A stretch of 64,000 nt of DNA, from positions 3,348,001-3,412,000 of the forward strand of contig OX485804.1 of NCBI GenBank assembly GCA_950295325.1, written 5' to 3'. Made by a program: the position numbers and the translations under genes. This document shows, piece after piece, positions 47,340 through 58,205 of the stretch (positions are counted from its first letter, which is position 1; every line of letters begins with the position of its first letter). The notes under the pieces were generated by a model. That model did not search any database. It had not been told where the DNA came from and saw only the letters and a program-made list of their open reading frames with translations. This DNA comes from Polytrichum commune (Eukaryota; Streptophyta; Polytrichopsida; Polytrichales; Polytrichaceae).

Positions 47340-48420
47340 CCTATTCTTAATTGGACACTATTACTTGGTTGGTGTGTGGTTATGTGAGGATCATAGAACA
47401 AATACCAGGAAGACACATGTTTAAAAGAGATTGAACTATGTCTTCATATTTGATTCTCGGGGGGGGGGGGGGGGGGGGGCACTCCCTTGTATATTTTGCA
47501 TACACCTGCGATAATGACCTATTAAAATGGGGGCTATTTACCTATGAGAAAGGATTATAAGGGATGCTAATTTTTGAAATAATGGTAAATTGTTGTGATT
47601 ATTTGCACCCTATTGGTAATTATAAATTCTTGGATGGTTGATTTTATGGTACCCTATATTACTTATATGTAATTTTTTCCCATGATTGCCCCCATTCCTT
47701 AAAGTGTATGATACAGTAGAATTCTCGTTAGAAGCATGTATCCAGAGTAAGAGAAACAAACATTTACTAGGGTTTAGGGTTCAGGGTCACACTGAAGTCC
47801 GGGCAAAGCAAAACACTAAACAATAACAACAAAAGATTGCAATTACATGTTATTAAGCAACACGAGCCAACGAATAAAAGTAGAGGAAACGGCTAATTGC
47901 CGAGCTTTCTGGAGCTTTTTTGGTGGCAAAGTATTTAATTTTTGAAACTATCGCTTTTTCTCCATGCTATTTTATATGTACCACTTAGGTAATTTAATCA
48001 TGTTTTGTCAAATACTATATTACATATAATCATGTTTCACAATCCCATAGCACCCTATACTATATCTAATAATTTTACAAATTTTACGCCAAATTTTTAT
48101 ACAAGACCCTATATTTTATCGCACGTAGTTCCTACGTTTTTCGCTAGTGCCCCCCCCCCCCCCCGAGATTTGATTGATTACTCAAACATAATTGGGAGGA
48201 CCTATGTATTCAATTAGAGAATCAACAAACATGCACTTCCGATAAGCTTAACAAAATGAGGCGACGTTTGGATTTTCCACCTAATTTTGCTAATGCTTCA
48301 ATCACAAAGTTATTAATGACACACCAACTTTGTTGTGTAACCAAATCGGTAGAGGTTGGAGGACATATCAATTAACAAATAAATCAAATAACACCCACAT
48401 ACGTTATAGGTATGTGGTCA
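47340..48420. repeat. Dispersed repeat, copy 2, split by a hAT-like element
   Basis: Left part 47340-47455 (GGTTGGTGTGTGGTTATGTGA... GAACTATGTCTTC) and right part 48168-48420 (AATTGGGAGGACCTATGTATTC...) together match 60020-60330, and in part 16920-17170. The interruption is 47456-48167. Confidence 0.8.
47456..48167. mobile_element. hAT-like element with poly-G inverted ends (712 bp)
   Basis: Flanked by identical 8-bp ATTTGATT at 47448-47455 and 48168-48175, the duplication length of hAT elements. The left end is CTC followed by 21 G then CACT; the right end on the other strand is CTC followed by 15 G then CACT. So the inverted repeats are CTC(G)nCACT with a slippage-prone centre. Two paralogues of the host repeat lack the insertion. 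No coding capacity seen; the interior is AT-rich. Confidence 0.82.
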
Positions 48421-48439
48421 ACTTATCTTAAATGAGTTA

Positions 48440-49345
48440 GTTGAGACTTTGGTCGGGGTAGTGAAACCTAATTTGGTGCCAAAGAAACTAAAAATAAGAA
48501 TATCCAGACTACAAACTATTCCTAGACTTTTACATTGGATCTATAAGAGGTATGCCTCTCGCCATATTAGGAAGAGGAGTATTTTCTTAAGTTGGGACAA
48601 CACAAAATTTGGTAGGAAAGTGATGCCACAATATGGTCGCTTTGTTCTTTCATATTGTGGACCTGGATCTCAGTGTAAGCTCTTGCTCTCGATCAAAAGG
48701 ATCAGTCGGTTTTGAAGTTTCTTTGGCTTTGGACCCTACCATAATCACACCCTCATAGTGGGTGTATATTAGAGTCATGGTCCAAAAAGCTTGGGGTCCA
48801 AAATCTCACTCATGGAGCCTACTTCCAGACTATAAATTGGATCCAAATTCGGTGATCGGTTTCTCAAACCAGGAGGAATACTTTCCCAAGTGATGACCAC
48901 TGACAATTTGGTAGGAAAGTTCACAATTGTGTCACTTTCTTTTTCCATACGTTGGACATGGACCTTAGCGTAAAATCTTTTGGTCCAAATTTTTGCACTT
49001 GACCAACATGATCGCTCGAATTTCAAGTTTCTTTGGTCTTGGACCCTATTATTAAACCCACCCTCATAGTCCTGGGCCAAGGTCCAAAACACCCCCTCAT
49101 GGACCTTACTTTTGAATTGTAAATTGGACCCAGTTTTGAAGATTGGTTTCTCAAATCATGTGGACTATTATCTTAAGTTGAGACCACCGAGAATTCAGCA
49201 GGATAGTCCACATTAGTGTCACTTTCTTTCGTCCATGCCTTAGACCAGGGTTCTAGTGTAAACTCCTTTGGTCCAATTTTTTGCACTTGACCCATATGAG
49301 GGCCCACCCAAATATGGAGTTTCTTTGGTGTTGGACCCTAGTAAG
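48440..49345. repeat. Tandem array of three ~300-bp units
   Basis: Three units (about 48440-48770, 48775-49080, 49080-49345) share, in order, CTATAAATTGGATCC-like, GGTAGGAAAGT, TCACTTTCTTT.GTCCAT, TTTGGTCCAA and GTTTCTTTGG..TTGGACCCTA. A Harbinger MITE follows directly. No coding frame survives across units. Confidence 0.78.
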
Positions 49346-49349
49346 CTTA

Positions 49350-49835
49350 GGGGTGCTTCACACTATGGTCGAAGGTCGAGAGGCTGTTGATTTCCACCAA
49401 TTAAATCGCCAGAAAGCAAGAGTTCGGCCTCTCGACCCTTCACACTAAGGCCAAAGTCCAAAGGCCGTCGTAATTTAAATTGCCTACTTTTTGATGAAGG
49501 CGACGGATTCTTGAAGAAAATTTGGGTCATACGGGAATGGAAACCCAAACTATGGTCGAGAGGCCATCGGTTTTTTTTTCATTAGAAAATCAATCATTGA
49601 CAAGATATTGGCCATCAGATTGGAGGGATTGTTTTGGGCAAGGAATAAAGTGGGATGCTCCTTTGGATTTGGACTTTGGACTTGGCCTTTGGAAGCTTCA
49701 CACTATGCCCGACCGAAGACTCCACTTACTGTATTTTATTGGCTATTTTCAACCCATTTCTTTGGACTCTCAAAAAAGTTTGACCAGTCAATCCCACGGC
49801 TTCTCGACTTGGACGGCCATAGTGTGAAGCGGCCC
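49350..49835. mobile_element. PIF/Harbinger-type MITE (486 bp)
   Basis: Ends GGGGTGCTTCACACTATGGT and, on the other strand, GGGCCGCTTCACACTATGGC, flanked by TTA (49347-49349, 49836-49838). Internal second copy of the terminus, CCTTCACACTAAGGCC, at about 49438. Related in layout to 26408-26781 and 39198-42641. Confidence 0.9.
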
Positions 49836-49989
49836 TTATAAACGCACCGTTAGCTTGATGTCATAACTTACTTCATCAGGCCTGTAGACGAGACAACACT
49901 GACGAGGGACCTGGCCACAGTAATAACAGAAACTTTTCAGGAGGCTGGGTTCAGTACATACTTACCCACTGCTCAGGGAGAACCGTCGG

Positions 49990-51080
49990 TTAGTTACATG
50001 AACCGGTTTGAGTTTGAGAAATAACCAGTTGAAGTTCGACACTTCAGGAGAATTACCGATCATTTTAGGGAAGAACCGACTGCTAGTCACAGATGATCTT
50101 GAGTTTCAGAAATAACTGGTTGAAGTTTGAGAAATAACCGGTTGAAGTTTGACACTTCAGGAGAATTACCGATCGATTTAGAGGAGTCTATAGAATATGC
50201 CTCAAATGAATAAAGCAAAACCGGAAGATGTTGTCAACATGTAACCGGTTGGATTTAGAATCGCTGGGATCTTGACGCACTATGCCCAAAAACTTCCCGG
50301 CACTGATACTACTAACTGAGACTATGTTATCTGGTGCAGCTGCAATGAACGGGAAGAACCAACTGCTAGTCACAGATGTTCCGGTTGAGTTTCAGAAATA
50401 ACTGGTTGAAGTTTGAGAAATAACCGGTTGAAGTTCGACACTTCAGGAGAATTACCGATCGATTTAGAGGAGTCTATAGAATATGCCTCAAACGAATAAA
50501 GCAAAACGGGAAGATGTCGTTAACATGTAACCGGTTGGATTTAGAATCACTTGGATCTTGATCCACTATGCCCAAAAATATCCCGGGCACTGATACTTAC
50601 AACTGAGACTATGTTATCTGGTGCGGCTGCAATGAACGGGAAGAACTGACTGCTAGTCACAGATGATCCGGTTGAGTTTCAGAAATAACCGGTTGAAGTT
50701 CGACACTTCAGGAGAATTACCGATCGTTTTAGAGGAGTCTATAGAATATGCCTCAAATGAATAAAGCAAAACCGGAAGATGTCGTCAACATGTAACCGGT
50801 TGGATTTAGAATCACTGGGATCTTGACCAACTATGCCCAAAAACTTCCCGGACACTGATACTTACAACTGAGACTATGTTATCTGGTGCGGCTGCAATGA
50901 ACGGGAAGAACCGACTGCTAGTCACAGATGAACCGGTTGAGTTTCAGAAATAACCGGTTGAACTTCAATACTTCAGGAAAATTATCCATCGTTTTAGAGG
51001 AATCTATAATAGAATATACTTCAACTTGATAAAGAAAAACCAAACGATCACAACAATCAGCCGGTTGGACCTGGAAGCAT
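49990..51080. repeat. AACCGGTT-rich tandem array, about four units of 265-286 bp
   Basis: The block GGGAAGAACCGACTGCTAG recurs at about 50070, 50352, 50638 and 50903. Each unit carries AACCGGTTGAGTTTCAG, AACCGGTTGAAGTTCGA, ATTACCGATCGTTTTAGAGG, CTATAGAATATGCCTC and GTAACCGGTTGGATTTAG. At least nine exact AACCGGTT palindromes are present. The first two units carry a 23-base internal duplication. Inverted relative to the related array at 44.6-45.8 kb. Confidence 0.92.
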
Positions 51081-51084
51081 TAGA

Positions 51085-53930
51085 ATTTTGACTGATTATG
51101 CCCAAGAATCTCCCTGGACATTGTGTGGCGCCAACATTGGTTATCCAGTAGCTTAACTTCAAGTTACGGGCTGTATGATTTAGGTTTGTGATCGATTTCA
51201 TTCATCGCCTCTCTTTCCTGCTGCCCGCACCCAAAAACAATTCCCTGCCTGCAATAATAATTGATGATCTGCTAATCACCATAATATTATTCAGATCCAT
51301 AACAATGTTCAGTGGGATTGATAATATTCAACGGAATATTCCTGAATCTTCTCACATTCAGACTGAATTCCCACATTATGATCCCGTACTGATCGCATGT
51401 TCTATATCCTACGAGAAGTGGGCGCAGAGAGAAAAGTGTATGTGTAAGACTTGCATACCTTACATGTTGAGGGCTAATTCGTTTTAGTATACTAATTCTA
51501 TGTGACTAAATATATAGCTAAAAACATTTGGACTTGAATGTTTCAACCTTGAGATCTCGAAAACATATTTGTTTTGAGTTTGATGTGTCTATGTTACCAT
51601 TGATGTTAAATATCTTAAGCTGGAGGGTGGCTTAAAAGCCTTAACCCAAATCCAATGGGAACTCTGACGTTAAGTTGCCCAAAGTTATAGATGGGTGACC
51701 TATATAGCATTTGATTTTTCAATGCACACTACCACTATAGCCCACTTTATAATCACAGTGGGGATATATGGGTAAACCAATGATAATAATAAAAATCAAC
51801 CAACCTTGCAAGCCAACTTGTTTTTGTCCATTCAAGGTGGTCACCTTTGGAAGGAGGCAATAGTCCTCAAGGATTCTGTAAATCTCACGATGCTTGTTTT
51901 GGAATCAAATAGAGTTAGATCGTGACTTGAATATGAAATAACACCATAATCCACGCTAGTAGTAACAGTGGAGTCATCTCTCTCTCATTTTTGCTCTAGG
52001 TTGAGAATTGATGTGCACCACATAATTATTTTCCATGATTTGGTGTGGAAATTAGCTCAATAGTTTGACCCACATTATTAACCATAATCAGTGTAGTTGT
52101 TGTACATAAATCAACCTTGAACATGGATTGCATACAAACTTGGACAAAGCTTTTACTTCTTTAAGGAAAATCAACATCGTTCTAGTACTTATCTCAATTT
52201 TCATTTGCAGTAGGGGTGGTTGTGGTTGTGGTTTACTTTTTTTTGTTCCTAAGTTTCTTTTTTTGTTTTTTGTGGAAACAACATAATAAACGCAACCCGC
52301 AACCCACAACCCACAACCCACAATGCACAATCACCCTCTACCCCAATCAACCCTTCTACTTTGTGTGTTTAACCACCCTCATTAGCATGGTCATGCATGC
52401 TTTTGTGGCACCAATAGATATCTTCAAAGGCAAGGTCCCGGGACAAAGTTGAGGAGTCAACCACATTAACATTGCAATCCAAGGCCAACAAGAATAACAA
52501 TCAATTATTTTCTTCTCAAGTCTAAGATTGAAATCAATGACAAATGGCAATTGAGAAAACCAACGCCACTATTAGCCACAACCACAAGGATTTGCACACT
52601 ACAAGTGTGATTTTAAGAAATAAGAAATAAGAAATGATTGTAATGCTATTCTTTTACGTCGCTAAGTATTTGCCTTAGCTAATAGCCGGAAGGACAACAT
52701 GTACTCTAACATATTGGTATTATAAAGAACCCACCAAAGTAAGCTAAACGCCCATCTCTTTGTGTTGGGCCCTCACCACTATTACCCAATGTAGTCAATT
52801 ATATTATAATATCTATATTTATCTTCCAAAACAATATGTCCCTGGAACCAGGATCAAAGACCCCAAATTAATCCACTTGAGATGACTCAACCACAAATTC
52901 ATGGGGATCATGTTTCTACTAGACCCCCTTTACCTCAATAATAGTGATGGGCACCCAGCTCAAAGAGGTGGGTGTCTAGCTTTAGTTGTGGTTTGAAAGG
53001 AGGCCACACAAATACAAAAATGTTGGTTCTAGAACGAAGTTTGGTGGGCTAAGCTAAAAGAATTTGGGCGTTAACATGTGCCTAGCCTTGAGGAGCTTGG
53101 TTTCAAGGCTGTCCTTCTTTTTGGGGTTTGAAATGTCCGTTTTCAACTCCAATTGGAAATGGGGGTTTTAAGCCTTACAATAAATACCATTTACCTTGGT
53201 ATTTGAGGATGTTTTTACTTTTGATACCATTCACGCCTAAATTCAGACCTACTACTTAGGTACAATTACCCTAGTATCAATATGATATTAGGATAGTATT
53301 GGTCCAAATATAATGTCGGGTATACAAGATTCTCTCATTTGGCAATACTCACCAAGTAGCAAAATTTTACTGGTATTACAAATTTGATAGGGTGGGTTCT
53401 TTGATGCCATTGTTGATATTGTGGATTGACTCCATGTATTCACCTATATATGAGTCCAAAACTAGTTTTGTACATGTGTATTTTATTTTATTTTTGTTTT
53501 ATTTTTTGTATTAATGAGGCCAAAATTACACCAAGAGTTATAGTGTGGTTTTTGACAATCCTTTAGAACCAACTTGAAGAAGAAAATAAAAAAATAAAAA
53601 TTGCAAAGAAATGAATGGGGTAATGTGGTTTGGTGGTCATTGCCAACTCCGCATCAAATGCCACATACTCAACCTATGCCATTGCCAACATAGTAGCCAT
53701 GATAGTTCCCACTTGTAACCTTACTCCAATTTGTACCCCCCCCCCTTTTTGTATCCTATCGCTGACTTTGCATTTGGATTCAAATTTTATTTTAAAAAAA
53801 CAAAAAAATGGCGTTCTTCATTGTACGTTGCACTGCCAACATGCATCACATACTCATAGAACCCCAAAAACACACGCATTGGTTCATACATATTACATCA
53901 TCATAAGGCTAGGCAAGGGATTAGCCAACC
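51085..53930. other. Intergenic
   Basis: A 7-base tandem run of (CAACCCA)-type at about 52290-52322 resembles but is not the plant telomere repeat. A poly-C run lies at about 53738-53746. Open frames (51188-51487, 53630-53986) lack motifs. Confidence 0.5.
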
Positions 53931-53940
53931 CTCAAACTAA

Positions 53941-54410
53941 GGGCCGCTTTACACATAAGCCAAGACACATGACCACGGAAATCTAAGGGCCCTTAAAAAT
54001 CATCCAAAGGTCATACCGTGGGAAATAAAAATCCAATTTTGGAATTCAACCCTTAGAATTTAGTGTAAAATGAAAGTTAGCAATGTTGAGAGACCACAAC
54101 ATATGTTCAGGTTTAGGTCCCTAACATGGCAATCAAATATTCCAGGAGCCAATGACAATCTAACTAATTATTACGGCCTCATGTTTTGTGTACCACCTCT
54201 TTTGAAATGACCTAATGAAATATATGGTAGACCACGAAACAAAATCCACTTGTTGCAATGCGAGAGGCCACGTAGATTTTTCATTCATTTGAAATTCTTT
54301 GGTCACTCTAGGGTAAAGTGAACTTGAACAATCTTTGGCTTTGTGCCCAATCACATAATTTGCATATCACGGGACAAGAGCCCTCAACGTCTAGTGTAAA
54401 AGTGCTCCTT
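53941..54410. mobile_element. Diverged Harbinger-like MITE (about 470 bp)
   Basis: Left end GGGCCGCTTTACACATAAGC, identical for its first 14 bases to the coding element at 39198; right end on the other strand AGGAGCACTTTTACACTAGA. TAA flanks both sides (53938-53940, 54411-54413). Confidence 0.72.
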
Positions 54411-54444
54411 AACTCTACAGTGGTCGATTTTGGTGATTTATCAA

Positions 54445-54812
54445 AACTACACTAAATAGTCCTTTTACCAAGGGCCACATTAATTTTCTAGAGCCCACAC
54501 TCATTCTCATAGTGAGAATTAATTTGGGCCACGTTTATTTTCAACCCCCACTAAATTTCTAATAGAAAATTAGCATGGACCACATTTATTTTTCCTAAAA
54601 AATTAATGATAGTGATTAATTTATTTTGTGTTACTTTTGTTCTATACCTAATATTCAATGTATTGGTCAATAGTCTTCACGTAAACTCAAAGAAAAACCT
54701 AGGATCTTGGACCCACATTAACTCCACCTTAACTAAGAAAAATATTGTGGCCCACGCTAATGATTTTCACACTAATTTTCCATCCACACTAGTAGGACTA
54801 TTTAGTGTCCCT
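54445..54812. mobile_element. Candidate small MITE
   Basis: Inverted ends sharing ACACTAAATAGTCC (about 54450-54463 and 54796-54809). The interior repeats GGGCCACATTAATTTTC-like and GGACCACATTTATTTT-like phrases. No clear target duplication; superfamily unknown. Confidence 0.45.
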
Positions 54813-54817
54813 TTGAA

Positions 54818-55877
54818 CCATAAACAACCCTTCAAATTCTCACGATCATTGGTGTCCGTTACAAGTGTGAATACCACAACACTTCTCCTCGACATCATCA
54901 CTTTTGTTGGGTTTTTAGGGGGCAGGTTTTTGAAACATTTTGAAGTATATATGTACCTTTTGCCTTGGATCTCATCGGCTTCAATGCAAGTGTTCGTTCG
55001 TATTCATTCACAACTGACCAACTAGTATAACCATAAACCAACCCTTCAAATTCACGATCATCGGTGTCCGTGACAAGTGTGAATACCACAACACTTCTCC
55101 TTGGCATCGTCACTTTTGTTGGGTTTCTAGGGGGCAAGCTTTTGAAACATTTTGAAGTACACATGCACCTTTTGCCTTGGATCTCATCGACTTCAATGCA
55201 TGTGTTCGTTCGTATTCATTCATAAATGACCAACTAGTATAACCATAAACCAACCCTTCAAATTCACGATCATCGGTGTCTGTTACAAGTGTGAAGACCA
55301 CAACACTTCTCCTCGACATCGTCACTTTTGTTGAGTTTCTAGGGGGCAGGTTTTTGAAACATTTTGAAGTATATATGTACCTTTTGCCTTGGATCTCATC
55401 GACTTCAATGCAAGTGTTCGTTCGTATTCATTCACAACTGACCAACTAGTATAACCATAAACCAACCCTTCAAATTCACGATCATCGGTGTCCGTGACAA
55501 GTGTGAATACCACAACACTTCTCCTTGGCATCGTCACTTTTGTTGGGTTTCTAGGGGGCAAGCTTTTGAAACATTTTGAAGTACATATGCACCTTTTGCC
55601 TTGGATCTCATCGACTTCAATGCATGTGTTCGTTCGTATTCATCCACAAATGACCAACTAGTATAACCATAAATCAACCCTTCAAATTCACGATCATCGG
55701 TGTCCGTTACAAGTGTGAATACCACAACACTTCTCCTCGACATCATCACTTTTGTTGGGTTTCTAGGGGGCAGGTTTTTGAAACATTTTGAAGTACATAT
55801 TCACCTTTTGCCTTGGATCTCATCGACTTCAATGCATGTGTTCGTTCGTATTCATTCATAAATGACCAACTAGTATA
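54818..55877. repeat. Tandem array, five units of exactly 212 bp
   Basis: The phrase TTTTGTTGGGTTT recurs at 54902, 55114, 55326, 55538 and 55750, a constant 212-base period. Units share CATAAACCAACCCTTCAAAT, CGATCATCGGTGTCCG, CCACAACACTTCTCC and GACCAACTAGTATAACC. Alternate units share variants (for example the GGGGGCAAGC versus GGGGGCAGGT forms), so a two-unit block was probably duplicated. A sixth copy resumes at 57235 after a transposon. 212 is not a multiple of three, so the minus-strand frames do not form a repeat protein. Confidence 0.95.
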
Positions 55878-57234
55878 CAGTCTAACCTTGATAATGTCAC
55901 ACCATCCGTTTCACCAAAAAGAGTGATATAAACAAGGTGTGACATATTTGATAATGTCACATTTTGAAGATTTGTGCATAATGTGACATTATCAAAAAAA
56001 TAGGTAGAAAATCAAAATAAAATTACAACGTAAAAAAGAAAATAACAAATACGAGACTTCAATGTTTTTGAATGCAAAATCTAATCCAAAATTATGAATA
56101 ACAACAAGAGCACATCATAATGTGTCATTGAGATCAGGTAAAGACCTCTCACTAGAGACAAAGAAGCTTCTAATGTCATATTGTTTTGTTGATGTTAAAT
56201 GTGCAACACCAATTCTAATGAGCTTGTCATGGATTTTTTCCATTCCTAACAACTCCAGAGTGTTGAAAATATGAGAACCTTGGCTAGCCATAAAATTCAA
56301 AACATCTTTCGCATATTTTTGTGCATCACTTAGCTTCACTACTTTAGACTCATCATCACTGCTATCAACAATCAATGGGTCTACTTCCATGGAATCAAGA
56401 ACTTGTTCGCCATCTTACACTTATTGCACAAGCTCCTTAGTAGAATATTCCACCTCAAAATCATCTTCACCTTCCATGTTTATGTACTCCAAAGGACAAA
56501 GCTTTTCTACAGGCTTGCCTTCGACATCCAAACCCAAATTCAATGCAGCGATGAGATTGCCCAATTCCAAAGTTGCTTCCTCCATTTTGGACTTCATACG
56601 TTCATCAAAATTGTTGATATTTGCATTCCACTCTGTAGGCAATATGGCGGACTTTCTCCAACAATTTCTAATGGTTTGATCATCTACTTCATGCCATGCC
56701 GACAGGGTCATGTGCCGCCCCTATGATAAATGCAATGCTATTCTTGGAACTTGATCGTGCACCAACCCTGAATGGTGTTGTCTATACATGTCACTCAAAG
56801 GTGTTGTCTTTTCACAGCGCTATCAAGACTTCTCGGCCTCTATGCACCCCACCTTCCGTCACATGTGTTCAACTGTGTGTCTTTTCACGGTGTTCACGCA
56901 TGTGGGCACAAGAAGAAACCAAGGAATTTTGCTTCACGGAGCTAGAATTGGGGTTTCTGGAAGGTACTCACATTTGGGAAGTAGAGGGAGATCCCTGATT
57001 TTGTTTAGCAGAATCTGTAAACTAAGTAATATGTCCATCCAACCATCACATACAATCCATCCATACTTGGTTTTATCACATTTACACTACGGATTTTGGA
57101 AAAAATAGTGACATTACCAAGGGTGATAGGGATAATAATGAGGGAGTTTTACACTATGAAAATCGGTTTCAAACTTTTAGGTGACAATATCAAGGTGTTC
57201 TATTAACAAGGGTGACATTATCAAGGTTAGACTG
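55878..57234. mobile_element. Pogo/Tigger-like element 2 (1,357 bp) inside the 212-bp array
   Basis: Inverted ends CAGTCTAACCTTGATAATGT at both termini, flanked by TA (55876-55877, 57235-57236). Removing the element and one TA restores the unit sequence ACTAGTATAACCATAAACC found in the neighbouring units, so borders are certain. Further GTGACATTATCAA motifs lie inside each end (possible transposase sites). Confidence 0.95.
56115..56711 (-). pseudogene. Pogo-like transposase C-terminal remnant
   Basis: Two open pieces, 56711-56424 and 56420-56118, lie in the same frame and are separated by two stops (TAA, GTG, TAA at about 56423-56415). The first has AWHEVDDQTIRNCWRKSAIL, the motif that follows the DDE domain in Tigger/jerky/CENP-B relatives; the second is an acidic then helical tail (VDSSDDESKVVKLSDAQKYA). 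The catalytic domain is missing, so it cannot act. Confidence 0.78.
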
Positions 57235-57450
57235 TAACCATAAACCAACCCTTCAAATTCACGATCATCGGTGTCCGTTACAAGTGTGAAGACCACAACA
57301 CTTCTCCTCGACATCGTCACTTTTGTTGGGTTTTTAGGGGGCAGGTTTTTGAAACATCTTAAAGTACATATTCACCTTTTTGCCTTGGATCTCATTGACT
57401 TCAATGCATGTGTTCATTCATATTCGTTCACAAATGACCAACTAGTATAT
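57235..57450. repeat. Sixth unit of the 212-bp array
   Basis: Continues the array directly after the pogo-like element and ends with GACCAACTAGTATA. It has the longer TTTTTGCC variant, so it is slightly diverged. Confidence 0.9.
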
Positions 57451-57704
57451 TCTCGATAAGGACTAGCTGGGAGCCGACTCTCGGAAGTAGTGTAGCTGTG
57501 TATAGAATGCAAAAATAGGGAGTTGACATTTCATTATCTGATTCTGTACCTCGATTTCCGGGCTGTGAATTTGGGCCCCATGGACAAGCTCTCGAGTTCA
57601 TCACGATCCTGTATAAATTTTCTTCGTTAGGTGAATTTATTAGGATGACCGTGTTTTCTCCATTTGGAGAGAATGATGGCGAAGCTTTAAAATGCTAAAA
57701 GAAG

Positions 57705-57777
57705 TGGAGAAGACGGGCATCGATCCCGTTACCTCCCGTATGCGAAACGGGCGCTCTACCATTTGAGCTACTCCCCC
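57705..57777 (-). tRNA. tRNA-Ala (anticodon CGC)
   Basis: Folds as a complete 73-base cloverleaf on the minus strand: acceptor GGGGGAG/CTTCTCC, D arm GCTC...GAGC, anticodon stem CCCGT/ACGGG with loop TTCGCAT (anticodon CGC), variable loop AGGTA, T arm ACGGG/CCCGT with loop ATCGATG, discriminator A. The third acceptor pair is G3:U70, the alanine identity element, which agrees with the anticodon. No intron, and no encoded CCA, as usual for nuclear genes. A TTTT terminator follows about 5 bases after the 3' end. Confidence 0.95.
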
Positions 57778-57959
57778 AATTTGGTGTCAAGGGTTAGTGG
57801 GGGGTGACATATTGACAATGTCCAAAATATTTCAATTGGCCCTATGGGTGAGGACATGGTCACTTAAGGTTCATTGAAGGTTTAAAGCCTTAAACCCCCC
57901 TCCCCCCCTTTCCCGGCCGCTTGGACTCGAGGGTCACCCTTGGTCACCAATGTGGTCAA

Positions 57960-58205
57960 AGATACCCATGAAATGAAGAGTTTTGATTAGAGAATAGCTC
58001 AAAGGTTAATCCAAAAGGCGTTGGACCAGTGTCCGAGAAGTTTTTGGGCATAGTCAAACAAGATCCTAGTGATTCTAAATCCATCCAGTTACATGTTGAC
58101 ATCTTCCGGTTTTGGTTTTATTCAATTGAGGTTTATTCTATAGATTCCTCTAAAATGATAGGTAATTCTCCCAAAGTCTCAAACTTCAACCGGTTCTCCC
58201 CAAGC
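57960..58205. repeat. Solitary diverged copy of the AACCGGTT-array unit
   Basis: GTTTTTGGGCATAGTCAAAC, GATCCTAGTGATTCTAAATCC, TTACATGTTGACATCTTCCGG and CTATAGATTCCTCTAAAATG match, in opposite orientation, the unit of the 50.0-51.1 kb array. A shorter piece also occurs near 27,590-27,690. Confidence 0.82.

Noticed and set aside
52285-52325. Interstitial telomere repeat
   Set aside because: The period is seven but the unit is CAACCCA-like, not CCCTAAA; a plain microsatellite.
54898-55749. Tandem-repeat protein encoded by the 212-bp units
   Set aside because: The unit length is not a multiple of three, so frames cannot run through successive units; each open frame stops within the next unit.
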